Part shown: piece after piece, positions 15,446 to 25,803 of the stretch
Layout of the letters: each line of letters starts with the position of its first letter
Numbering within the stretch: the first letter of the stretch is position 1
Position numbers and translations under genes: made by a program
Source of the DNA: DATKDF01 sp963752045
GTDB lineage: Bacteria > Acidobacteriota > Vicinamibacteria > Vicinamibacterales > SCN-69-37
Assembly (NCBI GenBank): GCA_963752045.1
Contig: CAVVWN010000008.1
Span: 1-64,000, forward strand
Reading direction: 5' to 3'
Length of the DNA stretch: 64,000 nucleotides
Notes under the pieces: generated by a model
Told to the model about the DNA's origin: nothing
Database searches by the model: none
What the model saw: only the letters and a program-made list of their open reading frames with translations

Positions 15446-18400
15446 ATGGCTCGCACCTTCGCGTCGACTGAACAAGCCTCGCGCACGCTCACCACGACTC
15501 TGCCAGCCATTCTGATGCTGGCCGCCGGGGTGATCGTTCCAATCGGAGCGGCCGAGCAGGCAATCCCGACCAACGAGTGCCGGGTGGCGGGGAAGGTCAC
15601 GAGCAACACGCAACCGCTGCCGGGCGTCGTGGTGTTCGTGCGGGACGGCGAGCGGCTGGTTGCCGCCACATCGACTGACATCGACGGCAGCTATACGGTC
15701 CGCGTGCCGGCCCTCGGAAGCTATCGACTGTCGGCCGAGCTCACCGGCTTCGCGCCGGTGGAGCGCGACCTGCCTGTCGCCGCCGCTCCGTGCGATGCGA
15801 CCGTCGACGTCGCGCTCATTCTCGCGTCGCGCCTCGGGCCAGCCGCTCCCGTGGCGGCGCCAACGCCGGGAGCCGAGCCGGTCACGCCCGAACCGGGTGG
15901 CCGTGGCCGCGCCGGAGGCACGCCGCGGTTCGAGACGGTCGACGTGCAGGCCGACGCGGCCGGGGCTGCCGCGCTCGAAGTGGCCCCGCCGGATCTCGAA
16001 GCCGCCGCGGCCGCGATGAATCGGCTGTTGCCTCCGGGCTTTTCGACAGACGGACCGACCCAGGCCGTGGCCCTGAGCGGCAACACGGCGAACATCGACC
16101 GCGGCATGATGAACGATCGGCTGGCGGCCATCGGCCGAGGGGAAATCGATCCGGTCACGGGGCAGATGACGGCAGGGTTCGGGCCCGAGGGCGACCCCAG
16201 CCTGGCCGGCGGTCGCGGCGGCCGCGGCGGGCGGGGAGGCCAGGCCGGCGGGCGCGGTGGACGCGGAGAGTTTGCGCTCGGCGGCCGCGGGCGCGGTCAG
16301 CAGCTTTATACATTCAACTCGAACTACACGCTCGGCGGTTCCGGCCTGAACGCCACGCCGTATCAGTTGCGGGCCGACAACCCGGTGAACGAGAGCCCGT
16401 ACACGCAGAACAACTTCAGCGTCACTGCCGGCGGTCCGGTCATCATTCCGGGCGTGTACGACGGCACGCGCCGGACCAACTTCACGGCCACCTACGCGGG
16501 CAATCGCAACGGCAACTTCTTCGAGCAGTACGCGACGGTGCCGAGCGCGGCGATCCGGTCGGGCGACTTCTCGGCGCTTGCCGCGCCTGTCGTCGACCCG
16601 GCGACCGGTCAGCCGTTTCCGGGCAATCGGATCCCGGCCGATCGGATGGACGCCTCAGCACTGGCGCTCCTGCGGTTCCTGCCCGAGCCAAACCTCGCGG
16701 GCGACTCGCGCAACCTGTACTACACCACCAACCTTTCGTCACTCTCCGACGACATCACCGTGCGCGTCAACCACAGCTTCACGCCCAACGCCGGCGGCGG
16801 CCGAGGTGGCCGCGGCGGCGGTGGGGGACGTGCGGGCGGACCCGGCGGGCGAGGTGGCGGCCGGTCGGGTACGGCGGTCAATCTCAACGCGTCGGTGCAG
16901 TACCGCCGCAACCAGTCTGAGGTGGCCAACGTCTTCTCGCTGCTCAGTGGCGAGTCACGTGGTTCCAGCCTTTCGCTGCCGATCGGCCTGACGATCCAGA
17001 AGAACCGGAATACGCACGCGCTCAGCGTGAACCTGACGCGGTCGACCAACGAGACGACGAACCGGTACGCCTACGTCGAGGACGTTGCCGGTGAGGCCGG
17101 CATCACCGGTATTTCGACCGACCCGTTCGACTGGGGCGTGCCGACGCTCAATTTCGCCACGTTCTCCGATTTGCGTGATGTCACTCCCTCGCGCCGAACC
17201 GACTCGCGTGTGTCGCTTGCGTACACCTGGACCCGACCGCAGGGCAACCACACGCTCCGACTCGGCGGTGACTTCAGGAAGGACCGGTCGGAGAACCGGA
17301 CGGACGCGAGCGCGCGCGGCGACTTCCTCTTCACTGGGCTCTACGCGGCGGGGAACGTGACGGTGCCTCCCGGCGGGCTGGACTTTGCCGACTACCTGCT
17401 CGGCCTCTCGCAGCAGGCCTCGATCAACTACGGGCCGGGCAACGTGATCCTGAGGGGCACGTCGCTCAGCGCGTTCGTACAGGATGACTGGCGCGCGCGC
17501 GCAAACCTGACGCTGAGCCTCGGCGTGCGCTACGAGCTCATCTGGCCGTTCGTCGAGGAGAGCGGTCGGATGGTGACGCTCGACGTGAACGACGATTTCA
17601 CCGCGGCCGCGCCGGTCCTGTCCGGCGAGTCTGGCCCGTTCAGCGGGCCGCTGCCGCAGGCGCTCGTGCGCCTCGACGCGAACAACGTCGCGCCGCGCGT
17701 GGGCCTCGCCTGGCGCATCTCGCCCGGCACGATTCTGCGCACCGGGTACGGCGTGGCATACAACAGCGGCTCGTATTCGTCGATTGCGCGGCAACTGACC
17801 GCCCAGCCTCCATTCGCTACCGCGAACACGAGCGTCGGCCTGCCGGATTCGCCGCTGCCGATCTCGGACGCGTTCGGGAGCACGTCGCCCGAGACCACCA
17901 CCAACAACTACGGAATTGCGGCCGACTACGTGCTCGGCGCGGTCCAGACGTGGAACGCCGATCTGTCGCGGACGATGGCCCAGGTGTGGGAGATCGGAGG
18001 CGGCTACACGGGCACGAAGGGCACGAGCCTCGACATGGTCCGCGCGCCCAACCGCGGCCCGAACGGCGGCGTGTCGATTCCCGACGTGCAGGCCTTCACC
18101 TGGCAGACCTCCGAGGCACGGTCGCAACTGCATGCGCTCACCGCACGCGTGCAGCGGCGCGCGGCCGGCGGGGTCGGCGGCGGCGTGAGCTACACGTTCG
18201 CGAGATCCCGCGACAACGCCTCGACCCTCGGCGGCGGCCGGACGACCGTGGCCCAGAACGACAAGGATCTCGACGCCGAATGGGGGCTGTCGAGCTTCGA
18301 CCGCCGACACCAGTTCGCCGCGAACCTCAACGTGGAGCTGCCGTTCGGCCCGAACCGGCGATGGCTCTCCGGCGGCGGCTTCTGGGCTCTGCTCTTCGAG

Positions 18401-18844
18401 AACTGGCGCATCACGCTCGATTTCACCGCGCAGTCCGGGACGCCCTACACGCCAACGGTGTCGGGCTCGGTCGTCGACGCGGCAAGCGGCGTCAACGGCA
18501 CGCTGCGCGCCAACTACAACGGCGATCCCATTGCACTGCCGAGTCCATCCATCGACCAGTTCTTCAACACATCGGCGTTCGCGGTCCCAGACGTCGGGTC
18601 GTACGGCACCGCCGGAAGGAACATCATCATCGGCCCCGGCAGCCGGCTGCTGAACGCCAGGTTCGCGCGCGACATCACGCTCGGCGGATTCCGCTCGCTC
18701 ACGTTCGAGGTGCGCGCGAACAACCTGCTGAATCTGGTCAACTATTCCGGGCTGAATACGACGGTGAACTCACCGGCCTTCGGCGAGATTACGTCCGTGC
18801 GGCCGATGCGGTCCGTGACGCTGAACTTCCGGGTGAGGTTCTGA
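15446..18844 (+). CDS. TonB-dependent-receptor-like outer-membrane protein with carboxypeptidase-regulatory domain
   Basis: 1132 residues. After a signal segment, residues about 45-125 form a carboxypeptidase-regulatory-like beta domain (GKVTSNTQPLPGVVVFVRDG, DIDGSYTVRVPALGSYRL). A plug-like region follows, with an unusual Gly/Arg-rich stretch near 252-285 (GGRGGRGGRGGQAGG) and a second near 450-475. The rest is a large beta-barrel ending in aromatic-terminated strands (SVTLNFRVRF). This is the Oar-like/TonB-type family greatly expanded in acidobacteria, which imports large substrates or acts in the outer membrane; no ligand can be named. The VWFA gene starts about 50 bp downstream and is probably co-transcribed. 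Confidence 0.88.
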   Translation: MARTFASTEQASRTLTTTLPAILMLAAGVIVPIGAAEQAIPTNECRVAGKVTSNTQPLPGVVVFVRDGERLVAATSTDIDGSYTVRVPALGSYRLSAELTGFAPVERDLPVAAAPCDATVDVALILASRLGPAAPVAAPTPGAEPVTPEPGGRGRAGGTPRFETVDVQADAAGAAALEVAPPDLEAAAAAMNRLLPPGFSTDGPTQAVALSGNTANIDRGMMNDRLAAIGRGEIDPVTGQMTAGFGPEGDPSLAGGRGGRGGRGGQAGGRGGRGEFALGGRGRGQQLYTFNSNYTLGGSGLNATPYQLRADNPVNESPYTQNNFSVTAGGPVIIPGVYDGTRRTNFTATYAGNRNGNFFEQYATVPSAAIRSGDFSALAAPVVDPATGQPFPGNRIPADRMDASALALLRFLPEPNLAGDSRNLYYTTNLSSLSDDITVRVNHSFTPNAGGGRGGRGGGGGRAGGPGGRGGGRSGTAVNLNASVQYRRNQSEVANVFSLLSGESRGSSLSLPIGLTIQKNRNTHALSVNLTRSTNETTNRYAYVEDVAGEAGITGISTDPFDWGVPTLNFATFSDLRDVTPSRRTDSRVSLAYTWTRPQGNHTLRLGGDFRKDRSENRTDASARGDFLFTGLYAAGNVTVPPGGLDFADYLLGLSQQASINYGPGNVILRGTSLSAFVQDDWRARANLTLSLGVRYELIWPFVEESGRMVTLDVNDDFTAAAPVLSGESGPFSGPLPQALVRLDANNVAPRVGLAWRISPGTILRTGYGVAYNSGSYSSIARQLTAQPPFATANTSVGLPDSPLPISDAFGSTSPETTTNNYGIAADYVLGAVQTWNADLSRTMAQVWEIGGGYTGTKGTSLDMVRAPNRGPNGGVSIPDVQAFTWQTSEARSQLHALTARVQRRAAGGVGGGVSYTFARSRDNASTLGGGRTTVAQNDKDLDAEWGLSSFDRRHQFAANLNVELPFGPNRRWLSGGGFWALLFENWRITLDFTAQSGTPYTPTVSGSVVDAASGVNGTLRANYNGDPIALPSPSIDQFFNTSAFAVPDVGSYGTAGRNIIIGPGSRLLNARFARDITLGGFRSLTFEVRANNLLNLVNYSGLNTTVNSPAFGEITSVRPMRSVTLNFRVRF

Positions 18845-18892
18845 TGGCCTTGCGCCCGAATGCCCGTGCCGAGCGCGTGGAGTGTGAATGAG

Positions 18893-20993
18893 ATGAACAT
18901 GACCACGGCACGCTGGATTCGGCGCGCGGGAGTTGGCCTCATCGCGGTGTGCCTGACCGGTCCGCTGAAGCTCTCGGCGCAACAGGCGCCCCGGCCGACC
19001 TTCAGGGCGAACCTGACCATCGTCTCTGTCGACGTCGTCGTCCGCGACAAGGACGGGAACGTTGTCCCAGGCCTGACGAGGGAGGACTTCGAGATTCGTG
19101 AGGACGGCCGCTCGCAGGATCTGCAGACGTTCAGCTTCCAGGAGATCAAGGCCGGCGCGGCGCCGGCGCAGGCCACGGCGCTCCTGGCGGGCGTGGAAGC
19201 GCGCGTGGCCGAACAGGCGCTTCTGCCGGCCGCGGCTGCCGCCGCCCAGACCCAGCTCGAACCCGTGCGGATGCGCTCGGAGGATCTGGCGGGGCGACGG
19301 CTGATCGTGCTGCTCTTCGACACCAGCTCCATGCAGCCCGAGGACGTGCAGCGCTCGGTGGAGTCGGCGCAGAAGTACGTCCGCGAACAGATGAGCGAGT
19401 CGGACCTGATCGCCGTGGCGACGGTGAGCTCGATGCTCAACGTCATTACGGACTTTACGGGCGATCGGGCGCAGGTCGAAGCCGCGCTCGAACACGCTGT
19501 CGTGGACCGAGGGAACAGCCACGCCGCCGGTTGACGCGTCGACCGCCGCCACCGACGAGGCGGCGGCCACCGCGACCGACGAGACGACCGACGAGGCCAC
19601 CGAGCTCGACATGTTCAACAACGACGTGCGGCTCCGCGTGCTCAAGACGCTCGCCGAGGCCCTCACGCCCATCGAGCAGAAGAAGGCGATCGTGTACTTC
19701 AGCGCCGGGATGCAGCGAAGCGGTTCCGACAATCAGGTGGAGCTGCGCGCGGCGACCAACGCCGCGGTCCGGGGCAACGTGGCCATATACGCCATCGACA
19801 CGCGCGGACTGCAGGCGGTGGTGCCCGGCGGGGATGCCACCCAGGCGAGCGGCCGCGGCCAGAGCCTGTTCTCGGGCCGGGGCATGGCGCGCCAGTTCTC
19901 GCGGCTGGCTTCGTCTCAGGGCACCCTCACTACGCTCGCGGTCGACACGGGCGGGCGAGCGTTCACCGACTCGAACGACTTCGGCGAAGCGTTCACCAGG
20001 CTCCAGAACGACATGTCCGCCTATTACCTCCTGGGCTACGTCAGCTCGAACACGTCCCGCGACGGCCGGTTCCGCCGCATCCAGGTGCGCGTGAAGAACA
20101 ACGACTGGCGTGTGGAGGCGCGCGCCGGCTACTACGCCGACCGCGACTTCGCGCACACGTCGAAAGCCGACCGCGAGACCCTGCTCGAAGAGCAGCTCTA
20201 CGCCGCCATCCCGTCGACGCAGGTGCCGGTGCTCGTCAAGGCGAGCTACTTCCGCATGAGCAAGGACAAGTACTTCGTGCCGGTGTCGATTGCCGTGCCT
20301 GGCTCCTGGCTGCGCGTGCCGGTCGACAAGGACGAAGCCGAGGTCGACATCCTCGGGGAGGTGCGTGACGAACGGGGCTTTCCGGTCGGCCGCATCCGCC
20401 AGACGATGAAGCTTGACGCGGGCACCGCCGACACGCTGGCCGGCAAGCAGGTCCTCTATCAGTCGGCGATGACGATGCCCCCGGGCCGATTCTCGGTGAA
20501 GGTGGTCGTTCGCGAGAACACCGACGGCCTGATGGGCGCGTTCGAGGCGTCCGTCACGGTGCCGGAGCTCGCCTCGGTTCCGCTCAAGGTCAGCTCGGTC
20601 GTGCTCAGCACGCAGTTGCAGGAGGTCAAGCCGGGGCGAAGCGACAACCCGCTCGTCCGCGACGGAGTGCAGCTTCTGCCGAATCTCACCCAGGTCGTCG
20701 ACCGCGATCAGAAGCTCTTCTTCTACTACGAGGTGTACGACCCAGCGCCCGATGCCGGGGACCAGTCGGAGATTCGCACGAGCCTGGCGTTCTATCGCGG
20801 CAAGGTCAAAGTGCTCGAGACCCCGGTCATCGTCCGGCGGGTCGTCGACGTGGCCGACCGGAAGGCCGCGGTCTTTCAGCTCGAGATTGCGGGCGACCGG
20901 TTCGAGCCGGGCCTCTATACCTGCCAGGTGAACATCATCGACGAGGTGGCGGGGAGTTTCGCGTTCCCGCGCCTCGAGATGTTCGTGCGCTGA
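18893..20993 (+). CDS. Secreted VWFA-related protein, frameshifted
   Basis: The first part (18893-19534) has a signal peptide, the DVVVRDKDGNVVPGLTREDF block typical of 'VWFA-related acidobacterial' proteins, and the start of the von Willebrand A fold (LIVLLFDTSSMQPEDVQ; DTSSM is a MIDAS-like motif). Near 19508-19513 the frame must shift by one base to continue as TPPVDASTAATDEAAATATD and then MFNNDVRLRVLKTLAEALTP, IVYFSAGMQRSG, GLQAVVPGGD, AYYLLGYVSSN and the C-terminal domain to 20993. Removing one base restores a continuous protein of about 700 residues. It is exported and probably works with the preceding receptor. Confidence 0.8.
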
Positions 20994-21069
20994 CGCGGTT
21001 CTGCGCCGAGCTCCGACCAGGTTCCGAGGGGGCTTCCGCCACGGGGCCCGTCGCCGTACGCTAGGAGCC

Positions 21070-22014
21070 ATGCGCGATCTACCCGCCAGCCAGCTACGGA
21101 AGCTCTTTCGCGTGCCGCCCGGCCGGCGCGTGCGCCTCGCGCGGTATCCCACCGACTGGAGCGACTACCCGGAGCTCGAGCGGGAGCCGCACGACGGCAT
21201 CAAGGGACGGGCGCGGGCGCTCATCGAGCGCAATCTCGAGGACCTCAACGACGCCCACGAGCGCCTGTATGCCAACGACGTGCACGCGGTGCTCGTGGTC
21301 CTGCAGGCCATGGACGCCGCCGGAAAGGACGGCGTCATCAAGCACGTGATGTCCGGCCTCAATCCGCAGGGCTGCCAGGTCTTCTCGTTCAAGCGGCCGT
21401 CGGACGAGGAGCTCGATCACAACTTCCTGTGGCGCTACACCAAGGGCCTGCCGGAACGGGGCCGCATCGGCATCTTCAACCGCTCCTACTACGAGGAAGT
21501 GCTCGTCGTGCGCGTCCATCCGGAACTGCTCGACCGGCAGAAGCTGCCGAGAGACGCGAAGGGGCCGGACGTGTGGAAGGACCGCTACGACGACATCAAC
21601 CGGTTCGAGCGGCATCTCACCCGCAACGGCACGCTCATCGTGAAGTTCTTCCTCCACGTCTCGAAGGAGGAGCAGGGGCGCCGGTTCCTCGACCGCATCG
21701 ACACGCCTGAGAAGAACTGGAAATTCTCGGAGGCCGACGTCAACGAGCGCCGGTTCTGGGACGACTACCAGCGCGCGTTCGAGGACATGCTCGACGCCAC
21801 GAGCACGAAGTGGGCGCCGTGGTGGGTGATTCCAGCCGATCACAAGTGGGTGTGCCGCGCGCTCGTGTCCTCGATACTGAAACAGGCGATCGACGGGTTG
21901 AAGCTCAAGGCCCCGACTGTTGACGCGAGGCGGCGTGCCCAGCTGGCCGAGATGCGAAACGGGCTCGTCGCCGACCTCGCCGCGCGACGCCCGCGCCGCG
22001 TCAGAGGTCGATGA
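21070..22014 (+). CDS. Polyphosphate kinase 2 family protein
   Basis: 314 residues. The PPK2 fold shows Walker A MDAAGKDG near residue 79-86, the lid-region KRPSDEELDHNFLWRY, Walker B IFNRSYYEEVLVVRVHPE near 133-150, and FFLHVSKEEQGRRFLDR. PPK2 enzymes transfer phosphate between polyphosphate and nucleoside mono- or diphosphates in the cytoplasm. This one-domain length with DHNFLWRYTKGLPERG fits the short PPK2 classes that phosphorylate AMP and/or ADP, but I would not choose between them. Its 3' end overlaps the convergent pyruvate kinase gene by 14 bp. Confidence 0.9.
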   Translation: MRDLPASQLRKLFRVPPGRRVRLARYPTDWSDYPELEREPHDGIKGRARALIERNLEDLNDAHERLYANDVHAVLVVLQAMDAAGKDGVIKHVMSGLNPQGCQVFSFKRPSDEELDHNFLWRYTKGLPERGRIGIFNRSYYEEVLVVRVHPELLDRQKLPRDAKGPDVWKDRYDDINRFERHLTRNGTLIVKFFLHVSKEEQGRRFLDRIDTPEKNWKFSEADVNERRFWDDYQRAFEDMLDATSTKWAPWWVIPADHKWVCRALVSSILKQAIDGLKLKAPTVDARRRAQLAEMRNGLVADLAARRPRRVRGR

Positions 22015-23425
22015 TCTCGAGCCGGTGATTGGCTTTCGGATTGGCCGGAGAGGGCCCGCCGGTGACGAGCAGCCGTTTGCCTGATAGCGCGTGGCGTGCG
22101 ACCCACGCGCGCGCAAACTCGTCCCACGAACGAGGCTCCTCCGGCACGTGGAGCGCAATCACGCCGTAGGACAGCTGAAGGCGCCGGCACGTGATCCGGC
22201 TGGCGCTCGCGGCGACGATCCAGACGGGGAGTCGCAGGATGGCGATGCGGCGGGCCGACGCGCCGCTCGCCGTCGGGACGAAGATGGCCGCCGGCGCGTC
22301 GTAGTCGAAGCAGGCCTGTACGGCGAGCGCCACCAGGTGCTCGGACTGAATCCGCTCGGCGAGGTTCAGGTCGCAGTAGAGCTCCTTCACCGCCACAGGG
22401 CGGCGTGTCGGCTCGACGGCGGCCGCGATCCGGGCGAGCATCTGGACCGACTCGACCGGAAAGGCGCCGACGGCTGATTCCCCCGAGAGCATGACGGCGT
22501 CGGTGCCGTCGAGGATCGCGTTGGCGACGTCGGTGGCCTCCGCCCGTGTGGGCAGCCGGCGCGTGGTCATCGACTCGAGCATCTGGGTGGCCGTGATCAC
22601 CGGCTTCGCGTGCTGGTTGGCCACGCGCATGATGTCCTTCTGGATCACGGCTATCCGTTCGATTGGCACCTCGACGCCCAGATCGCCGCGCGCAATCATG
22701 ATGCCGTCCGACGCGGCCACGATGTCCTGAAGATGGCTGAGCGCGCCCAGGCGTTCGATCTTGGCGATGACGAACGGCTCGTGCCCGAGCGCCCGGGCCG
22801 CCTGCCGTACCGCCTCGACGTCGGCGGCCCGCTCGACGAACGACTGGCTCACCGCGTCGACTCCGTGCGCGAGCGCGAAGGCGAGGCACTCGCGGTCGCG
22901 TTCGGTGAACGCGCTGATGCCGAGATCGATGCCCGGCAGATTCAGGCCCTTGCGGGACCGCAGCTCGCCACCGACGGTGACGATGGTCGTCACCTCGCGG
23001 CCGGTTGCGCGCTCGACCTGGAGCTGGATGTAGCCGTCGTTCAGGTAGATCGCGTCGCCGGGCCTGACGACGTCCGGCAGGCGTTCGAAGCTCACCGAGA
23101 CGCGCGCCGCGTCGCCGAGGATCGGTTCTGTCGTCAGCACGAGCCGGTCGCCGGAGGCGAGCTCGATGCGGTCGGCGGCGATCTCGCCGATGCGCATTTT
23201 CGGGCCCGGCAGGTCGGCCAGGATGGCAATGTCACGGCCGGCCGCGGTGGCCGCGGCGCGAATCGTCGTAATGGCCAGTCTGTGCGTCTCGAAGTCGCCG
23301 TGGGAGAAGTTCAGCCGCGCCACGTTCATGCCGGCGCGGATCATCGCCTCGAGCACGGCCTGCGATGCCGAGGCCGGGCCCACGGTAGCCACGATGCGCG
23401 TCTTGGGGACGGGTCTGTTTTCCAC
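22001..23425 (-). CDS. pyk: Pyruvate kinase
   Basis: 474 residues. Catalyses phosphoenolpyruvate plus ADP to pyruvate plus ATP at the end of glycolysis. Motifs in order: KTRIVATVGPAS at the start, RLNFSHGD, LADLPGPKMRIG, KGLNLPG, the active-site IAKIERLG, GIMIARGDLGVEVP, ITATQMLESM and DGTDAVMLSGESAVG; the C-terminal domain is complete. No ATG precedes the first conserved residues. The best start is a GTG at 23425 (reading VENRPVPKTR), which lies inside the long palindrome at 23405-23519. The ribosome site would therefore fall within a strong hairpin, an unusual arrangement that could damp translation. Confidence 0.92.
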   Translation of the reverse strand: MENRPVPKTRIVATVGPASASQAVLEAMIRAGMNVARLNFSHGDFETHRLAITTIRAAATAAGRDIAILADLPGPKMRIGEIAADRIELASGDRLVLTTEPILGDAARVSVSFERLPDVVRPGDAIYLNDGYIQLQVERATGREVTTIVTVGGELRSRKGLNLPGIDLGISAFTERDRECLAFALAHGVDAVSQSFVERAADVEAVRQAARALGHEPFVIAKIERLGALSHLQDIVAASDGIMIARGDLGVEVPIERIAVIQKDIMRVANQHAKPVITATQMLESMTTRRLPTRAEATDVANAILDGTDAVMLSGESAVGAFPVESVQMLARIAAAVEPTRRPVAVKELYCDLNLAERIQSEHLVALAVQACFDYDAPAAIFVPTASGASARRIAILRLPVWIVAASASRITCRRLQLSYGVIALHVPEEPRSWDEFARAWVARHALSGKRLLVTGGPSPANPKANHRLEIIDL

Positions 23426-23519
23426 AGTTTGGACCACTTGGGTGCCAGGTCTCCCAGCGTACACCGCCCGGAGACCTGGCACCCGAATGGTCCAAACTGT
23501 GGAAAACAGACCCGTCCCC
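23405..23519. repeat. Long palindrome headed GGGGACGGGTCTG
   Basis: Left arm 23405-23456 and right arm 23470-23519 are inverted copies of about 50 bp, with ends GGGGACGGGTCTG / CAGACCCGTCCCC, a shared TTTTCCACAGTTTGG / CCAAACTGTGGAAAA segment and an inner GTGCCAGGTCTCC / GGAGACCTGGCAC. The spacer is about 13 bp. It looks like a REP/REPIN-type dispersed element. It sits between pyk and the divergent propeller gene and contains the likely pyk start codon. Confidence 0.85.
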
Positions 23520-23574
23520 TTGGGTCTGACGGGCTGGGGCGATATCATGGGAGGTCGTGATCATCCCCTTCAGA

Positions 23575-25803
23575 ATGATGAAGATGCAGACATACTTCGC
23601 CTCGCTCATTCGACGACTCACGCGGCTCGCACCTCTTGCGGCGGCTCTTGCCGTGACGCTCGGGGCTGCGGTCGTCAGCGCGAACAACTGGCCCGAATGG
23701 CGCGGCCCGAGCCGCGACGGACGGTCGGCCGAGACGAACCTGCCGTCGAGCTGGTCGCCGGCCGGCGAAAACGTCGCCTGGTCGCTGCCGTTCGGCGGGC
23801 GGTCCACACCGGTGGTCTTCGGCAATCGGCTGTACCTGCAGACCATCACGGAAGGTGACACGTCGCTCACGCAGGAACGGCTCGTGGCCGTCGATGTGGA
23901 CTCGGGCCGTGTGGTGTGGGAGAAGCGGTACAGCATCTACCTGAGCGACGTGCCGCAGCATCGCGCCGGGTGGGCCTCGCCGGCGGTGGACCCGGCGACG
24001 GGCAACGTGTATTTCTTCACCGTTGGCGCCGAGCTCGTGGCGCTTTCGCCGTCGGGCGAGGAGCTGTGGAATCGATCGATGCCCGAGGAATACGGCGCGA
24101 TCACGACCCATGGAGGCCGGACCACGTCACCCATCATCGAAGGTGACAAGGTCATCCTGAACACGTTCCTGATGGGCTGGGGCGATCTCGGCCGGCCGGG
24201 CAACCGGTACTTCGCCTTCGACACCCGCACGGGCCAGACGGTCTGGGTCAGTTCCCCGCAGAACAAGCACTACGACACGAATTACTCCACGCCGATCGTC
24301 GCCACCGTCAACGGTCAGCAGTTGCTACTCGTGGGCGGCACCGACGGCACGTTCCACGCGCTGCAGGTCAGTACCGGGAAACCGGTGTGGAGCCTCGAAG
24401 TCAGCAAGCGCGCCATCCTCAACAGCGTGCTCTTCCGCGACAACACGGTATACGTCACACACGGCGAAGAGAACATCGACACGACCGAGATGGGCATGAT
24501 TGCCGCGGTGGACGCCACCGGGTCTGGCACGCTCACGGGCGCGGCCGTCAAGTGGAAGACGCTCGGCTTTCTGCCGACGTTCGCTTCGCCGGTGATGGAC
24601 GCCGAGCGCCTCTACACGATGGACAACGGCGCGATTCTCGGCGCCTTCGACCTCCAGACGGGTCGGCAGCTCTGGACGAAGACACTCGGCACGCTGCAGA
24701 AGGGCTCGCCGGTGCTCGCCGACGGCAAGATCTACGTCGGCACCGAGAACGGCAAGTTCTTCATCCTGCGTCCCGGTGCGACCGGCGCCGAGGTGCTCGA
24801 CGAAGATCTGATCGGCACCGAAGCCGAGCCCGATCCGATCGTCGCCTCACCCGCGATTGCGGACGGACGCGTCTACGTGACGTCGATGAATCACCTCTAT
24901 GCCGTCGGAACGCGACGGGCTGGTGCGACGGGTGCGACGGGTGCGACGGGTGCGACGGGTGCGGCGGGTGCGACGGGTGCGGTCGCGCAGGTGCAGGTGT
25001 TTCCGAACGAAGCGCTGCTCGACGCGGGAGCGACGCAGGCCTACACGGTGAGGTTGTATGACGCGGCGGGCAACTTCATCCGGAATGCGGCGGCCTCGGA
25101 CGTCCAGTGGTCGCTCGAACAGCTTGGCGGCACGGTCGGGCCCGACGGCCGCTACACGGCTCCCGCCGGCGGCTCGGCGGGCTACGTGAAGGCGACCGTC
25201 GGCGGGGTCACCGGCCAGGCGCGCGTGCGCGTCATCCCGGCGTTGCCATGGAGCTACGACTTCGAGTCGACGCCGGCGACGCCGCCGTGGTGGACGTCGA
25301 ATCTGAAGATGCAAGTGACCGATCTCGACGGCGGCAAGGTCCTGTTGCGGCCGCGTGACGAGACCGTGGGCCGGCGCGCGAAGCTGCTGATGGGCCGCCC
25401 GGGCTGGTCGAACTACACGGTCGAGGCCGACGTCCGGGGCATCGAGTCGCGCCGGCAGCGCGGCGACGTGGGACTCATCAACCAGCGGTACATCCTGATG
25501 CTCTTCGGCAACGGGCAGAAGCTCGAACTCCAGCCCTGGCAGGCCGCCGACGAGATGACCGTGCGCGTGCCGTTCGAGTGGGCGGTCGACGCCTGGTACC
25601 GGATGAAGCTGCGTGTCGAGCAGCGCCCGGACGGCACGGCCCTCGTGCAGGGGAAGGTGTGGAAGACTGGCGATCCCGAGCCGTCGACCTGGACGATCGA
25701 GAAAGTCGATCGCATCGCACACCGGAACGGGTCGCCGGGTCTTTACGGCGACGGGATCTCGAACGTGTTCTTCGACAACTTCAAGGTGTATGGAAACGAC
25801 TGA
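23575..25803 (+). CDS. Secreted PQQ-like beta-propeller protein with C-terminal jelly-roll domain
   Basis: About 742 residues (GTG 23557 is an alternative start). A signal peptide ends LGAAVVSA, followed by NNWPEWRGPSRDG, the standard opening of these proteins. Residues about 40-445 hold seven-bladed PQQ-like repeats (DVDSGRVVWEK, DTRTGQTVW, DLQTGRQLWTKTLG). A Gly-Ala-Thr collagen-like spacer follows near 450-470, encoded by a 9-bp tandem repeat. Then come an Ig-like segment (VFPNEALLDAGATQAYTVRL) and a concanavalin-like domain (SNVFFDNFKVYGND). Such periplasmic proteins resemble BamB or quinoprotein dehydrogenases but lack a visible catalytic Asp and disulphide pattern, so a binding or scaffold role is as likely. 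The next gene overlaps its stop (TGATG). Confidence 0.8.
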   Translation: MMKMQTYFASLIRRLTRLAPLAAALAVTLGAAVVSANNWPEWRGPSRDGRSAETNLPSSWSPAGENVAWSLPFGGRSTPVVFGNRLYLQTITEGDTSLTQERLVAVDVDSGRVVWEKRYSIYLSDVPQHRAGWASPAVDPATGNVYFFTVGAELVALSPSGEELWNRSMPEEYGAITTHGGRTTSPIIEGDKVILNTFLMGWGDLGRPGNRYFAFDTRTGQTVWVSSPQNKHYDTNYSTPIVATVNGQQLLLVGGTDGTFHALQVSTGKPVWSLEVSKRAILNSVLFRDNTVYVTHGEENIDTTEMGMIAAVDATGSGTLTGAAVKWKTLGFLPTFASPVMDAERLYTMDNGAILGAFDLQTGRQLWTKTLGTLQKGSPVLADGKIYVGTENGKFFILRPGATGAEVLDEDLIGTEAEPDPIVASPAIADGRVYVTSMNHLYAVGTRRAGATGATGATGATGAAGATGAVAQVQVFPNEALLDAGATQAYTVRLYDAAGNFIRNAAASDVQWSLEQLGGTVGPDGRYTAPAGGSAGYVKATVGGVTGQARVRVIPALPWSYDFESTPATPPWWTSNLKMQVTDLDGGKVLLRPRDETVGRRAKLLMGRPGWSNYTVEADVRGIESRRQRGDVGLINQRYILMLFGNGQKLELQPWQAADEMTVRVPFEWAVDAWYRMKLRVEQRPDGTALVQGKVWKTGDPEPSTWTIEKVDRIAHRNGSPGLYGDGISNVFFDNFKVYGND

